Source: Cytophagaceae bacterium (GTDB lineage Bacteria > Bacteroidota > Bacteroidia > Cytophagales > Flexibacteraceae). From it: a stretch of 64,000 nucleotides of DNA. This document shows positions 1 through 9,012 of the stretch, in pieces; position 1 is the first letter of the stretch; every line of letters starts with the position of its first letter. Under the pieces are notes generated by a model that saw only the letters and a program-made list of their open reading frames with translations, did no database searches and was not told where the DNA came from. The DNA is taken from NCBI GenBank assembly GCA_027487695.1, contig JAIYDB010000024.1, positions 1 through 64,000 on the forward strand, written 5' to 3'. Made by a program: the position numbers and the translations under genes.

Positions 1-21
1 AATATATTAAAAGTTGTGGTT

Positions 22-77
22 GTTCCACGTCTCGGAAAAAAATACGCTTTGCTTATTTTATTCCTAAGACATGGAAC
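22..77. repeat. Long imperfect inverted repeat (hairpin) 3' of the immunity gene
   Basis: Two arms of about 26-27 nt (22-47 and 51-77) are inverted copies of each other around a 3-nt loop. Each begins with a GTTCCA(C/T)GTCT block and ends in an A/T-rich stretch. The element lies just past the 3' end of the leftward gene at 132-605. It could be a terminator for that gene or a small non-autonomous element. A related block, GTTCCACGT followed by TTCCTAAGACA, recurs in opposite orientation at 669-702 on the other side of the gene. Confidence 0.55.
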
Positions 78-131
78 CATAGTTATTTGCAAATTAGGTT
101 TTTGAAGACTTGGAGGCAAAGGGGGGAATTA

Positions 132-605
132 CTATCTATCATATCTTAAAAAAATAATTTCTTTAGGACTCCAAATTTCAGTTATTTTTTGTTTAATGGC
201 TGTAATTCTGTCATCATTATCATCGATTCTCAAACTATGTTCAAATGGAAATTCAATTACAATTATTGGGTTTAGAAATGGATTTATTGAGGTTAAACCA
301 ACACGAAAAGAAATCCTGGTATTTTTTGTATCGTCCTTACCAGACCAAAACCAAACACTTGTTCCTAAGTCAGGAAATTTCTTATCCCAATTTTTATTTA
401 CTTGATTGAACAAGTAATCATAGCTAAAATCCACCTTTTTTTCCAAAGCCTTTTTTCTTGAATATCCTAACTCAAACCAATTACCAAAATAATCAAAATC
501 TAAATCACGAAGAAATATTAGTGTTTCTAATATTTTTGAAGCTAACAATTCTTTTGAGGATTCATTCTTTTCTAATATACATTGGATTACACTTACTTGG
601 TTCAT
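132..605 (-). CDS. Imm52-like immunity protein (putative)
   Basis: A 157-residue soluble protein without signal peptide or membrane segment. From memory its layout resembles the Imm52 family of polymorphic-toxin immunity proteins: an N-terminal helical part, then a W-F-E-L-G-Y-S-R-K-K-A-L block near residues 43-54, then 'LGTSVWFW' near 80-87, a strand with R-V-G-L-T-S, and a strand with N-P-I-I-V-I-E-F-P. Immunity proteins of this kind bind and neutralise a cognate toxin domain encoded directly upstream. The sequence upstream on the same strand is open in one frame and reads like the broken end of a toxin gene that overlaps this start by 42 nt, as toxin-immunity pairs often do. The gene is AT-rich. 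The family assignment is by pattern only; it could be an unrelated hypothetical protein. Confidence 0.5.
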   Translation of the reverse strand: MNQVSVIQCILEKNESSKELLASKILETLIFLRDLDFDYFGNWFELGYSRKKALEKKVDFSYDYLFNQVNKNWDKKFPDLGTSVWFWSGKDDTKNTRISFRVGLTSINPFLNPIIVIEFPFEHSLRIDDNDDRITAIKQKITEIWSPKEIIFLRYDR

Positions 606-791
606 TTTCTTTTTTAGGTGGGTGTTTATAGACCGGTTTTACAAGTGATTCATTCAACTTGTAGCTTGTCTTAGGAACTTAAGGTGTAGCCGCACGTGGA
701 ACTGCTAAACCCACGCCTGTAAGTAGTTCTATTCCAAACGTTATCATACCCAAATATATAAAACCATCTTTAACTTTTTCACATACCTTCT

Positions 792-807
792 TTGGGCTAA
801 AGCCCAA
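792..807. repeat. REP-like palindrome 1
   Basis: TTGGGC-TAAA-GCCCAA: a perfect 6-bp stem with the core GGGCTAAAGCCC. First of four palindromes within 176 nt that share a G-rich arm, an A/T centre and a C-rich arm. Confidence 0.75.
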
Positions 808-825
808 TTGTGTGTAGTTGCTTAT

Positions 826-845
826 CCACGGGTTAAAACCCGTGG
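826..845. repeat. REP-like palindrome 2
   Basis: CCACGGGTT-AA-AACCCGTGG: a perfect 9-bp stem with the core GGGTTAAAACCC, related to palindrome 1 by transitions in the core. Confidence 0.8.
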
Positions 846-914
846 CAATTCATAATCATAGCAAAACTATATCCCGTGTCACCTCATATTTGGTAGTTTG
901 CAAACTATGAATAG

Positions 915-934
915 CCCCCAGTTTTAACTGGGGG
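915..934. repeat. REP-like palindrome 3
   Basis: CCCCCAGTT-TT-AACTGGGGG: a perfect 9-bp stem. The polarity of its core (CAGTTTTAACTG) is inverted relative to palindrome 2, so 2 and 3 form an inverted pair about 70 nt apart. Confidence 0.8.
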
Positions 935-955
935 TAATTTGTGTTACAGCGCAAC

Positions 956-967
956 CGGCTTTAGCCG
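956..967. repeat. REP-like palindrome 4
   Basis: CGGCT-TT-AGCCG: a 5-bp stem with core GGCTTTAGCC, the inverse of the core of palindrome 1. It closes the cluster. Confidence 0.65.
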
Positions 968-1227
968 AAATGTTTCTGGTTTTAAATAAGGATGCTCTTA
1001 CCTTCTCTACTCCTTATTACCTATCCCCTTTACCACCCCAAAAATTTGCCAAAAACCTAGTACCTTAGCCCAACCATACCTCCATTTCTTAGTGCCAAAG
1101 ATTTACCTAAGCCAAGTTCGCCTGCTTAAGTTGTTAGCTTTCAGTATTTTAACCTTAAAGAATTTGACTTGAAAATTTTTCTTGCTTTTTTCCTCTTAAT
1201 CATATACAAAAATCGGGTTTTATTCCC
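968..1227. other. Intergenic region between the REP cluster and rpoC promoter
   Basis: About 260 nt with stops in all frames and no recognisable RNA fold. It includes pyrimidine-rich stretches. I see no gene here. It separates the accessory patch from rpoC and would be where an rpoB-rpoC junction was broken. Confidence 0.6.
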
Positions 1228-1235
1228 TAAATTTG
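1228..1235 (+). promoter_or_regulatory. -7 promoter element of rpoC
   Basis: TAAATTTG matches the Bacteroidota -7 consensus TAnnTTTG exactly. Transcription would start near 1242, leaving a leader of about 115 nt before the rpoC ATG. No good -33 TTTG is visible at the expected distance. Confidence 0.55.
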
Positions 1236-1358
1236 CAGGCTAAATTGGTGGGAAGGGTATGTTGTATCCCTACAATATTACACTTCTGCAAAGGTTAGGC
1301 TAGCCTTTAGCAATGAGCTTCCCTCATTCTCCACAGCCCAAACGTTCAAAAACCGTAT

Positions 1359-4300
1359 ATGGCATTCAGGAAAAATAAGAAACTGAACCAGGATTTTAAC
1401 ACTGTTACTATCAGTCTGGCATCGCCTGAGTCTATTCTTGAATCATCTCACGGTGAGGTGAGGCAACCCGAAACCATTAACTATCGTACCTACAAGCCTG
1501 AAATGGATGGTTTGTTCTGCGAGCGTATTTTTGGTCCGGTGAAAGACTGGGAGTGTCACTGTGGCAAGTACAAGCGTATCCGCTACAAGGGTATCATCTG
1601 CGACCGCTGTGGAGTAGAAGTTACCGAGAAGAAAGTTCGTAGGGAGCGTATGGGCCATATTGAACTGGTAGTGCCTGTGGCGCATATCTGGTACTTTAAG
1701 AGTTTGCCCAACAAAATAGGCTATATGCTTGGGCTTAGCACGAAGAAGCTAGACCAAGTAATTTATTATGAGCGTTACGTAGTTATTCAGGCTGGTTTAT
1801 TGGCTGAAGAGGGCGTTGCAGAAATGGACTTTTTGACCGAGGATGAATACTTGGAAAAAATTGACAAGCTGCCTCGCGAAAACCAAATGTTGGACGATAT
1901 GGACCCTAATAAGTTCATCGCCAAAATGGGTGCCGAAGCCCTTTCTATGTTACTTGGCCGTTTAAACTTAGATACCCTAAGTTATGAATTGCGCCACGCT
2001 GCCGCTAACGATACGTCTCAACAACGCCGTGCCGATGCATTGAAGCGTTTGAAGGTTGTTGAAGCTTTCCGCGATAGCCGTACTCGTATTGATAACCGTC
2101 CGGAATGGATGATTATTAAGATGGTACCAGTTATCCCACCAGAATTGCGCCCATTGGTGCCATTAGATGGTGGTAGGTTTGCTACATCTGACCTTAACGA
2201 TTTGTATCGCAGGGTAATTATCAGAAATAACCGTTTAAAGCGCCTAATCGAAATTAAGGCACCAGACGTAATCTTACGTAACGAAAAGCGTATGTTACAA
2301 GAAGCGGTTGATTCGCTTTTTGATAACAGCCGTAAGGTAAATGCCGTTCGTGCTGAAGGTAACCGTGCTTTGAAATCGTTGAGCGATATGCTTAAAGGTA
2401 AGCAAGGACGTTTCCGTCAGAACTTACTAGGTAAGCGTGTAGATTATTCAGGTCGTTCAGTAATTGTAGTAGGTCCAGAATTAAAAATGCACGAGTGCGG
2501 TTTGCCAAAAGATATGGCAGCCGAACTTTTCAAACCGTTCATTATCAGAAAACTGATTGAGCGTGGCATAGTTAAAACGGTAAAGAGTGCCAAGAAAATT
2601 GTAGACCGCAAAGATTCTGTGGTTTGGGATATTCTTGAAAACGTGTTAAAAGGTCACCCTATCTTATTGAACAGGGCTCCTACACTACACCGTTTAGGTA
2701 TTCAGGCTTTCCAGCCTAAGTTAATTGAAGGTAAGGCTATCCAGTTGCACCCATTAACTTGTACCGCATTCAACGCCGACTTTGACGGTGACCAGATGGC
2801 CGTTCACGTGCCACTAGGTCACGAGGCTATTTTGGAAGCATCGTTATTAATGCTTGCTTCGCACAATATCCTTAACCCAGCAAACGGAGCACCAATTACT
2901 GTACCTTCACAGGACATGGTACTTGGTCTTTATTATATCACTAAAGGCCGTAGAGGCACGCCAGAACACCCAATGTTGGGCGAAGGCAAGCGTTTCTACT
3001 CAGCTGAAGAAGTTATCATTGCTATGAACGAAGGTGCCCTTGAAAAGCACTCTTATATTAAGGTTCGTGTGCGTGAGCGCTTAAAAGATGGTACTTTCCA
3101 AAATGTGTTGAAAGAAACTACCGCTGGTAGAGTTCTATTTAACCAAGTGGTACCAGAAGAAATGGGCTATATTGATCGCCTATTATCTAAGAAGGAACTT
3201 CAGAAGCTAATTGGTGAAGTATTTAAAATCAGCGGAATGGCACGTTGTGCTCAATTCCTAGATGATATTAAGTTCTTAGGTTTCCAAAATGCATTCAAAG
3301 GTGGTTTAAGTATCGGTTTATCTGATGTAAAAATCCCTGACGAAAAAATGCCTCTTATTGCGCAAGCAAAGGCTGAAGTTGCTACAGTATGGGATAACTA
3401 CAACTTCGGTTTAATTACTGAAAATGAGCGTTACAACCAGGTAATTGATATCTGGACCCGTATCAATAGCCAACTTACAGATAGGCTAATGAAGCAGTTG
3501 GAAGAAGATAACCAAGGCTTTAACTCGGTATATATGATGATGCACTCAGGTGCACGTGGTAGCCGTGAACAAATTAGACAGCTAGGTGGTATGAGGGGTC
3601 TGATGGCTAAGCCTCAGAAAAACCTTCAAGGTGGTGTAGGTGAAATTATCGAAAACCCAATCCTTTCTAACTTCAAAGAAGGTTTGGACGTTCTAGAATA
3701 CTTCATCTCTACCCACGGTGCTCGTAAAGGTTTGGCCGATACAGCATTGAAAACTGCCGATGCAGGTTACCTAACTCGTAGGCTTGTAGATGTTGCTCAA
3801 GATGTAGTAATCAATGAAACCGACTGTGGTACGCTACGTGGTTTAATGGTTACTGCCCTTAAGGACAACGACGAAATAGTTGAAAACCTATCTGATAGAA
3901 TTTTAGGACGTACTTCCGTTCACGATATCTATCACCCAGATACCAACGAAATTATTCTCCTTTCAGGCGAAGAAATCACTGAGGATATTGCTGCTAAGAT
4001 AGATGAAGCAATGATTGAAGGTGTTGAAATTCGCTCTGTACTTACCTGCGAAAGTAAGCGTGGAGTTTGTAGCAAGTGCTACGGACGTAACCTTTCAACT
4101 GGCAGAATGGTACAAAAAGGTGAAGCTGCTGGTGTAATTGCTGCACAATCTATTGGTGAGCCTGGTACTCAGCTTACTCTACGTACCTTCCACGTGGGTG
4201 GTACTGCTTCTAACATTGCGGTAGAAGCATCGGTAAAAGCGAAGTATGAAGGTATTATCCGTTTTGAAGAAATCAGATCGGTTAATGGTACCAATATTGA

Positions 4301-5705
4301 TGGCGAAGAAGGACAAGTTGTAATTGGCAGAACTGGCCAGTTATTAACTATCGATGCAAACAATAACCGTACTTTAACTACCACGCAAGTACCTTACGGT
4401 GCTTTCTTGAAAGTGAAAGATGGTCAGAAAGTTGTTAAAGGCGACGATTTAGCCCTTTGGGATCCATACAACGCAGTTATCTTAACTGAATTTGCAGGTA
4501 ACGTATTCTTCGATTCAATTGAAGAAAATGTAACCGTACGTATAGAAACCGATGAAACTACCCAAAATTCAAATAAGGTAATCATCGAAACCAAGGATAA
4601 GAACAAGAACCCATCTATCCGCATCGTTTCAGATGCAGGCGAAGAGAAGAGCTACAACCTACCAGTTGGTGCAATCTTAGCTGTTGAAGATGGTGACCGT
4701 GTTATCTCTGGTAAAATCCTAGCTAAAATACCTCGTGCAGTGGGTAAAACCCGCGATATTACAGGGGGTCTTCCTCGTGTAACTGAACTGTTTGAGGCAC
4801 GTAGCCCAAGTAACCCTGCCGTAGTTTCTGAAATTGACGGTGTGGTATCTTATGGTACTGTGAAGCGTGGTAACCGTGAAATTATTGTTGAAGGTAAGGA
4901 TGGCGTTCGTAAGCGTTATTCAGTGCCATTGAACAAACTAATTCTGGTTCAGGATAATGACTTCGTGAAAGCGGGTATGCCATTATCTGATGGTTCTATT
5001 ACGCCGCTAGATATCCTTGCTATTAAAGGACCAACTGCCGTTCAGGAATATATTGTGAACGAAATTCAGGAAGTTTACCGTTTGCAAGGTGTAAAAATCA
5101 ACGATAAGCACATTGAGTGTATTGTACGCCAAATGATGCAAAAGGTTGAAATTATGGAGCCAGGCGATACCAACTTTATGTACAACCAAAGTGTAGATAA
5201 GTGGAGTTTCCGTGGCGAAAACGACCGTATTTTAGGTATGAAAGTGGTTACCGATGCCGGTGATAGCCCAACCTTTAAGCCAGGTCAGATAGTTTCTTCT
5301 CGTGCATTACGCGATGAAAATGGTGCCTTAAAGCGTAGAGATCAGAAATTAGTAGAGGTTCGCGATGCGGAGCCTGCGGTTTCTCGTCCTATCTTACAAG
5401 GTATTACCCAGGCATCGTTAGGTACAGAAAGCTTTATTTCTGCAGCATCGTTCCAGGAAACGACCAAGGTATTGAGCGAAGCCTCTATCAGAGGTAAGCA
5501 AGACCACCTATTAGGTTTGAAAGAAAATGTAATTGTAGGTCACCTAATACCAGCAGGTTCAGGTTTCAGAGGCTTTGCCGATGTACTTGTAGGCAACCAA
5601 GAAGAACTTGCCCACCTAATGGCAGGTTACAAGAAAGAAGAAGCGGCAGCAGTAGCACCTGCTCCTGCAACAGCTTCAGGTCGCAAGAAAAGAGAAACAG
5701 CATAA
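1359..5705 (+). CDS. rpoC: DNA-directed RNA polymerase subunit beta'
   Basis: Largest subunit of RNA polymerase, forming one side of the active cleft. At 1448 residues it is full length for the Bacteroidota type. The N-terminal zinc site has cysteines at 66, 68, 81 and 84. The catalytic NADFDGD motif, whose three aspartates hold the catalytic magnesium, lies near residues 472-478. The second zinc cluster ([11 protein letters not shown]) is near 897-907, followed by the bridge-helix/trigger-loop region and the '[16 protein letters not shown]' motif. An Ala/Pro-rich tail ends it. The ATG is chosen because MAFRKNKKL is the usual Bacteroidota start. It has its own promoter and terminator, and rpoB is not the upstream gene, which is unusual. 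Confidence 0.99.
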   Translation: MAFRKNKKLNQDFNTVTISLASPESILESSHGEVRQPETINYRTYKPEMDGLFCERIFGPVKDWECHCGKYKRIRYKGIICDRCGVEVTEKKVRRERMGHIELVVPVAHIWYFKSLPNKIGYMLGLSTKKLDQVIYYERYVVIQAGLLAEEGVAEMDFLTEDEYLEKIDKLPRENQMLDDMDPNKFIAKMGAEALSMLLGRLNLDTLSYELRHAAANDTSQQRRADALKRLKVVEAFRDSRTRIDNRPEWMIIKMVPVIPPELRPLVPLDGGRFATSDLNDLYRRVIIRNNRLKRLIEIKAPDVILRNEKRMLQEAVDSLFDNSRKVNAVRAEGNRALKSLSDMLKGKQGRFRQNLLGKRVDYSGRSVIVVGPELKMHECGLPKDMAAELFKPFIIRKLIERGIVKTVKSAKKIVDRKDSVVWDILENVLKGHPILLNRAPTLHRLGIQAFQPKLIEGKAIQLHPLTCTAFNADFDGDQMAVHVPLGHEAILEASLLMLASHNILNPANGAPITVPSQDMVLGLYYITKGRRGTPEHPMLGEGKRFYSAEEVIIAMNEGALEKHSYIKVRVRERLKDGTFQNVLKETTAGRVLFNQVVPEEMGYIDRLLSKKELQKLIGEVFKISGMARCAQFLDDIKFLGFQNAFKGGLSIGLSDVKIPDEKMPLIAQAKAEVATVWDNYNFGLITENERYNQVIDIWTRINSQLTDRLMKQLEEDNQGFNSVYMMMHSGARGSREQIRQLGGMRGLMAKPQKNLQGGVGEIIENPILSNFKEGLDVLEYFISTHGARKGLADTALKTADAGYLTRRLVDVAQDVVINETDCGTLRGLMVTALKDNDEIVENLSDRILGRTSVHDIYHPDTNEIILLSGEEITEDIAAKIDEAMIEGVEIRSVLTCESKRGVCSKCYGRNLSTGRMVQKGEAAGVIAAQSIGEPGTQLTLRTFHVGGTASNIAVEASVKAKYEGIIRFEEIRSVNGTNIDGEEGQVVIGRTGQLLTIDANNNRTLTTTQVPYGAFLKVKDGQKVVKGDDLALWDPYNAVILTEFAGNVFFDSIEENVTVRIETDETTQNSNKVIIETKDKNKNPSIRIVSDAGEEKSYNLPVGAILAVEDGDRVISGKILAKIPRAVGKTRDITGGLPRVTELFEARSPSNPAVVSEIDGVVSYGTVKRGNREIIVEGKDGVRKRYSVPLNKLILVQDNDFVKAGMPLSDGSITPLDILAIKGPTAVQEYIVNEIQEVYRLQGVKINDKHIECIVRQMMQKVEIMEPGDTNFMYNQSVDKWSFRGENDRILGMKVVTDAGDSPTFKPGQIVSSRALRDENGALKRRDQKLVEVRDAEPAVSRPILQGITQASLGTESFISAASFQETTKVLSEASIRGKQDHLLGLKENVIVGHLIPAGSGFRGFADVLVGNQEELAHLMAGYKKEEAAAVAPAPATASGRKKRETA

Positions 5706-5726
5706 GCCAATTTCTTAATCATAATA

Positions 5727-5757
5727 AAAGGGCTATTCGGAAACGGATAGCCCTTTT
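5727..5757 (+). terminator. Intrinsic terminator of rpoC
   Basis: AAAGGGCTATTCG-GAAA-CGGATAGCCC followed by TTTTT: a 10-13 bp stem with a GNRA-type loop, placed 20 nt after the stop codon. Confidence 0.9.
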
Positions 5758-5785
5758 TGGTATGTGTTGGTTAAGAATATAACAG

Positions 5786-6313
5786 TTACCTCACCGCTTC
5801 CACCTTAACCTCTACTTTAACATCATCTCCTAAACCGAAGCTACTTTCGCCTACTTTATAGTCTAATCGATTTATAGTGAATTGCGTGGCAAACTGAGCT
5901 TTATCGCCAGCAATGGTTGCAGTAAAAGGTAGGGTAAGCAATTTTTCTGTAGCTTTTATCTTGAGTTTAAACTGACCTGTATATTGATTTTTTGTAACTG
6001 ATTTAATGCCTCCAACGTACTTTAAACTCATTTCAGGGTAATGTTCACAATCGAAATAATCAGTCTTGCGGAGCACTTTATCTCGAATGCCTAGGCCTGT
6101 ACTAATGGTAGTAGTAAGCACAGTAGCATCTATTTGGGTTTGCGCTAAATTGGTAGGATTAAATAAAATTTTGGCTTCCTTCAATTTGAAATCTCCATCA
6201 GCAGTGGTGCCAAAACCGTGCTTTATGGTAAATTGAATATCGGCTTTGGTTACTATCCAAGTATCTGATTGTAAGGCTGCTATAAGGAGTATGCAGCTAA
6301 TTAATAATTTCAT
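5786..6313 (-). CDS. YceI-family periplasmic protein
   Basis: A 175-residue exported protein with an N-terminal signal peptide (MKLLISCILLIAALQS). The lipocalin-like YceI fold is shown by the opening D-T-W-I-V-T-K-A-D-I-Q-F-T-I-K-H-G-F strand, the central 'IRDKVLRKTDYFDCEHYPEM' block typical of the family, and the closing strands. YceI proteins bind isoprenoid or amphiphilic molecules in a beta-barrel in the periplasm; the ligand here cannot be told. On the same strand, 11 nt before its start, ends a truncated outer-membrane barrel remnant (6325-6504). The gene may therefore have lost its original upstream partner and promoter. Confidence 0.88.
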   Translation of the reverse strand: MKLLISCILLIAALQSDTWIVTKADIQFTIKHGFGTTADGDFKLKEAKILFNPTNLAQTQIDATVLTTTISTGLGIRDKVLRKTDYFDCEHYPEMSLKYVGGIKSVTKNQYTGQFKLKIKATEKLLTLPFTATIAGDKAQFATQFTINRLDYKVGESSFGLGDDVKVEVKVEAVR

Positions 6314-6324
6314 TATTATTGAGT

Positions 6325-6504
6325 TTATCGGATTATATAAGAAATACCTATCATGCCCATTAATGATTTATGGCGGAAACGGTCGTTATTCAGTACTACT
6401 TTTTCTGTGGTTTGGTATTCGGTAAATAAGAAGATAAGTCCACCTTGCAGTGCCCACTCATTAGTAAGCTTATACCGTACAAAAGGTTCGGAATTAAGCC
6501 GATA
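6325..6504 (-). pseudogene. 3' remnant of an outer-membrane beta-barrel protein gene
   Basis: Fifty-nine codons are open and end in TAA, with no start codon at a plausible place. The translation has alternating strand-like segments (SEPFVRYKLTNEWALQGG, then IFLFTEYQTTEKVVL, then NNDRFRHKSLMGMIGISYII) ending in R. This is the pattern of the last barrel strands of small Bacteroidota outer-membrane proteins (opacity/PorT-like), including the turn 'NDRFRHKS' before the final strand. The 5' part is missing: at 6505 the frame hits a stop and the sequence passes into the leader of the rightward thioredoxin gene. I infer a deletion that removed most of the gene. Confidence 0.6.
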
Positions 6505-6507
6505 TTA

Positions 6508-6594
6508 ATGAAACGCATCCTCCACTTAATAATTTTCGTAGGTTTATGTACTGCAACTTCATTACCTTCGTTCTATCAAAAATTTAGACCATGA
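6508..6594 (+). other. Small upstream ORF overlapping the thioredoxin start (28 codons)
   Basis: ATG...TGA encodes MKRILHLIIFVGLCTATSLP plus eight residues. It looks like a signal peptide (basic start, hydrophobic core) cut short. Its TGA overlaps the ATG of the next gene as ATGA. It may be the 5' stub of another lost exported-protein gene, a leader peptide that couples translation, or chance. Confidence 0.3.
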
Positions 6595-7064
6595 AAAAAC
6601 CGTTTTATATCATATTCACGCTGCTATTTGTTGCATCTGTTGGAGTATTTAGTAGTGCATTTACCCCTGCAAAAGCTAAAATTGAAGTATCAACTACCTC
6701 AGCAGAAGGACTTAAGTTCTTCACTGGTACCTTTGAAGAAGCCCTGAAAGCTTCTAAGAAGCAGAACAAGCCTGTCTTTATCGATGCTTATACCGATTGG
6801 TGTGGCTGGTGCAAAAAGATGGACAAATCTACTTTTGCCGATGCGAAGGTAATTGAAGAATTGAACAGCAAATTCATTGTCGTAAAAATGAATATGGAGC
6901 AAGGCGAAGGTCCTGGCATTGCTCAGAAGTATCGTATAGAAGGTTATCCTACTTTTCTATTCTTCGACGAGAAGGGCAAGGAAATTCACCGTATTGTAGG
7001 TTTTGTAAAAGCCGATAAGTTTATCACTGAAAGCCAAACTGCGCTTAAAAACTTTGTAAAGTAA
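6591..7064 (+). CDS. Exported thioredoxin-like protein
   Basis: A 157-residue protein with a signal peptide (about residues 1-28) and one thioredoxin fold. The redox motif is W-C-G-W-C near residues 70-74, preceded by F-I-D-A-Y-T-D. The cis-proline is in 'EGYPTFLFF' near 120. The domain resembles the C-terminal domain of DsbD and the thioredoxin_7/DUF255 group, which act in the periplasm as disulfide reductases or isomerases. Its substrate is unknown. It stands alone, closed by a terminator 28 nt after the stop. The 'K-K-M-D-K-S-T-F' after the active site is the usual helix of this subgroup. Confidence 0.9.
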   Translation: MKKPFYIIFTLLFVASVGVFSSAFTPAKAKIEVSTTSAEGLKFFTGTFEEALKASKKQNKPVFIDAYTDWCGWCKKMDKSTFADAKVIEELNSKFIVVKMNMEQGEGPGIAQKYRIEGYPTFLFFDEKGKEIHRIVGFVKADKFITESQTALKNFVK

Positions 7065-7091
7065 TTTGAGCTAAGTTTAAACGACATAATC

Positions 7092-7123
7092 AAAGACCTT
7101 CAATCCCTTGGAGGTCTTTTTTT
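7092..7123 (+). terminator. Intrinsic terminator after the thioredoxin gene
   Basis: AAAGACCTTCAA-TCCC-TTGGAGGTCTT with one G-U pair, then a run of T. Confidence 0.88.
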
Positions 7124-7223
7124 ATGAGCGTTAGAATTTCATCTTAAGTCCTATTTCTGAAAAAATCAGCTATTTTGCAGCATTAAAGCATTGCCCAAAA
7201 GGCACCATACACCAATTATACCG

Positions 7224-8855
7224 ATGAGTACTACAGAAATATCAAAAAACCGAGTGGCTATGAACGCCCTTTTGGATAACCTAAACCAAAAATTGGCTAA
7301 GGTTTACCTAGGCGGCGGACAAAAGAACATTGATAAGCATAAGGCGAAGGGCAAAATGACTGCCCGTGAACGTATTGATTATCTGATAGATAATGATACT
7401 AATTTCCTTGAAGTAGGTGCTTTTGTTGCCGATGGTATGTACGCCGAAGAAGGCGGTTGCCCGAGTGGTGGCGTAGTAACTGGTATTGGGTATATCCACG
7501 GTAGGCAGGCAATGATTGTAGCCAACGATGCCACAGTTAAGGCTGGTGCTTGGTTCCCTATTACCGCTAAGAAAAATTTAAGAGCGCAAGAAATTGCGAT
7601 GGAGAACCGCTTGCCTATCATTTATTTGGTAGATAGTGCTGGTGTTTATTTGCCGCTACAAGACGAAGTTTTCCCTGATAAGGAACACTTTGGTCGGATT
7701 TTCCGTAACAACGCCATTATGAGCGGTGAGGGTATTCTGCAAATAGCGGCCATTATGGGTAGCTGTGTGGCAGGTGGTGCTTACCTACCTATAATGAGCG
7801 ATGAGGCTATGATTGTAGATGGCACAGGGTCGGTATTCTTGGCTGGTAGCTATTTGGTAAAAAGTGCTATTGGTGAAGATGTTGATAATGAAACACTTGG
7901 TGGTGCAACTACCCATTGTGAAATTAGCGGCGTTACCGATTATAAAATGCCTAACGATGCTGCTTGTTTAAATGCTATTCGCAATGTTATGTCTATGACA
8001 GGCGATTACGATAAGGCAGGTTTCGATAGAATTACCCCGAAAGCACCTGCCTACAATCCTGAGGCCTTACTTGATTTTATCCCAACAGATAGAGGCAAGC
8101 CTTACGATATGTTAGAAATTATCAAATACATAGTAGATGGTAGCGAAGTTGAAGAATACAAGGCTGGTTATGGCAAAACCATTATCACCGCTTATGCTCG
8201 TATCGATGGATGGGCAGTTGGTATAGTAGCTAACCAAAGGATGTTGGTAAAGAATAAGAAAGGCGAAATGCAAATGGGTGGCGTAATCTATTCAGATTCA
8301 GCCGATAAAGCAGCTCGCTTTATTATGAACTGCAACCAAAAGAAAATCCCGTTAATCTTCTTACAAGATGTTACTGGCTTTATGGTCGGTTCACGTTCTG
8401 AGCACGGCGGTATCATTAAGGATGGTGCTAAAATGGTAAACGCAATGGCAAATTGCGTGGTACCTAAGTTTACCTTTATCCTTGGAAATAGCTATGGCGC
8501 AGGTAATTACGCAATGTGCGGCAAGGCGTACGACCCTCGCTTAATTTATGCTTGGCCTACTGCACAGTTAGCGGTAATGAGTGGTGCATCGGCAGCGAAG
8601 ACTTTGGTACAAATACAAGTAGCTAACCTAAAAAGCAAGGGCAAAGAAATTACCCCAGAAGCGGAACAAGAACTACTTAAAACCATTACTGATAGATATA
8701 ACGAGCAACTATCTCCTTACTATGCGGCAAGCCGTTTGTGGGTAGATGGTGTGGTAAATCCATTAGAAACCCGTAATATCATTAGTATGGGTATTGAGGC
8801 GGCTAACCATTCGCCGATTACGAAGCGCTATAATACTGGAGTTATTCAGGTATAA
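7224..8855 (+). CDS. Acyl-CoA carboxylase carboxyltransferase (beta) subunit, methylcrotonyl-CoA type
   Basis: A 543-residue carboxyltransferase of the crotonase-like superfamily. It transfers the carboxyl group from carboxybiotin to an acyl-CoA. The N-terminal half carries 'YLVDSAGVYLPLQDEVFPDK' and 'GSCVAGGAYLPIMSDEAMIV', the pattern of methylcrotonyl-CoA carboxylase beta chains. The C-terminal half has 'ARIDGWAVGIVANQ', 'FLQDVTGFMVG' and 'GNSYGAGNYAMCGKAYDPR'. Leucine degradation is thus more likely than propionyl-CoA carboxylation, though Bacteroidota members of unknown substrate look similar. The ATG at 7224 is preferred over an in-frame TTG at 7191, because the extra residues (PKRHHTPIIP) do not look like family sequence. 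No biotin carboxylase subunit gene is next to it. Confidence 0.92.
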   Translation: MSTTEISKNRVAMNALLDNLNQKLAKVYLGGGQKNIDKHKAKGKMTARERIDYLIDNDTNFLEVGAFVADGMYAEEGGCPSGGVVTGIGYIHGRQAMIVANDATVKAGAWFPITAKKNLRAQEIAMENRLPIIYLVDSAGVYLPLQDEVFPDKEHFGRIFRNNAIMSGEGILQIAAIMGSCVAGGAYLPIMSDEAMIVDGTGSVFLAGSYLVKSAIGEDVDNETLGGATTHCEISGVTDYKMPNDAACLNAIRNVMSMTGDYDKAGFDRITPKAPAYNPEALLDFIPTDRGKPYDMLEIIKYIVDGSEVEEYKAGYGKTIITAYARIDGWAVGIVANQRMLVKNKKGEMQMGGVIYSDSADKAARFIMNCNQKKIPLIFLQDVTGFMVGSRSEHGGIIKDGAKMVNAMANCVVPKFTFILGNSYGAGNYAMCGKAYDPRLIYAWPTAQLAVMSGASAAKTLVQIQVANLKSKGKEITPEAEQELLKTITDRYNEQLSPYYAASRLWVDGVVNPLETRNIISMGIEAANHSPITKRYNTGVIQV

Positions 8856-8880
8856 TTAAAATATAGTTTTGAAAATAAAA

Positions 8881-8915
8881 AATGGACTATCTGAATTTAG
8901 ATAGTCCATTTTTTT
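8881..8915 (+). terminator. Intrinsic terminator after the carboxyltransferase gene
   Basis: AATGGACTATCT-GAATTT-AGATAGTCCATT, a perfect 12-bp stem, then a T run. The A run before it also makes it usable from the other strand, towards which the PhnA-like gene reads. Confidence 0.9.
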
Positions 8916-9012
8916 ATGAATAATTGATTGACAATCAATAATAAAGGTGAAATTTTTCTCGTGCAAAAATAGTAACTAAGATTAATTCAATTTCCTGTTG
9001 AATTAAAATTCC

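Larger units (their letters stand above)
562..849 (-). pseudogene. Probable decayed 3' end of a toxin-like gene
   Basis: One leftward frame is open from 849 to 562 except for a single TAA at 679-681. Before the stop it encodes a hydrophobic, glycine-rich stretch (FIYLGMITFGIELLTGVGLA, then VPRAATP). After it comes a lysine-rich tail (SYKLNESLVKPVYKHPP) that ends inside the start of the immunity-like gene. The far (5') part is interrupted by REP-like palindromes, so no complete gene remains. Position, overlap and the absence of other stops suggest the end of a polymorphic-toxin gene inactivated by a nonsense change. Nothing in the remnant is diagnostic of a toxin family, and the open frame could be chance. 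Confidence 0.3.

Noticed and set aside
1259-1303. A 14-residue reading frame in the rpoC leader, as an attenuation peptide
   Set aside because: No terminator or antiterminator pair follows it, and short ORFs are frequent in such leaders.
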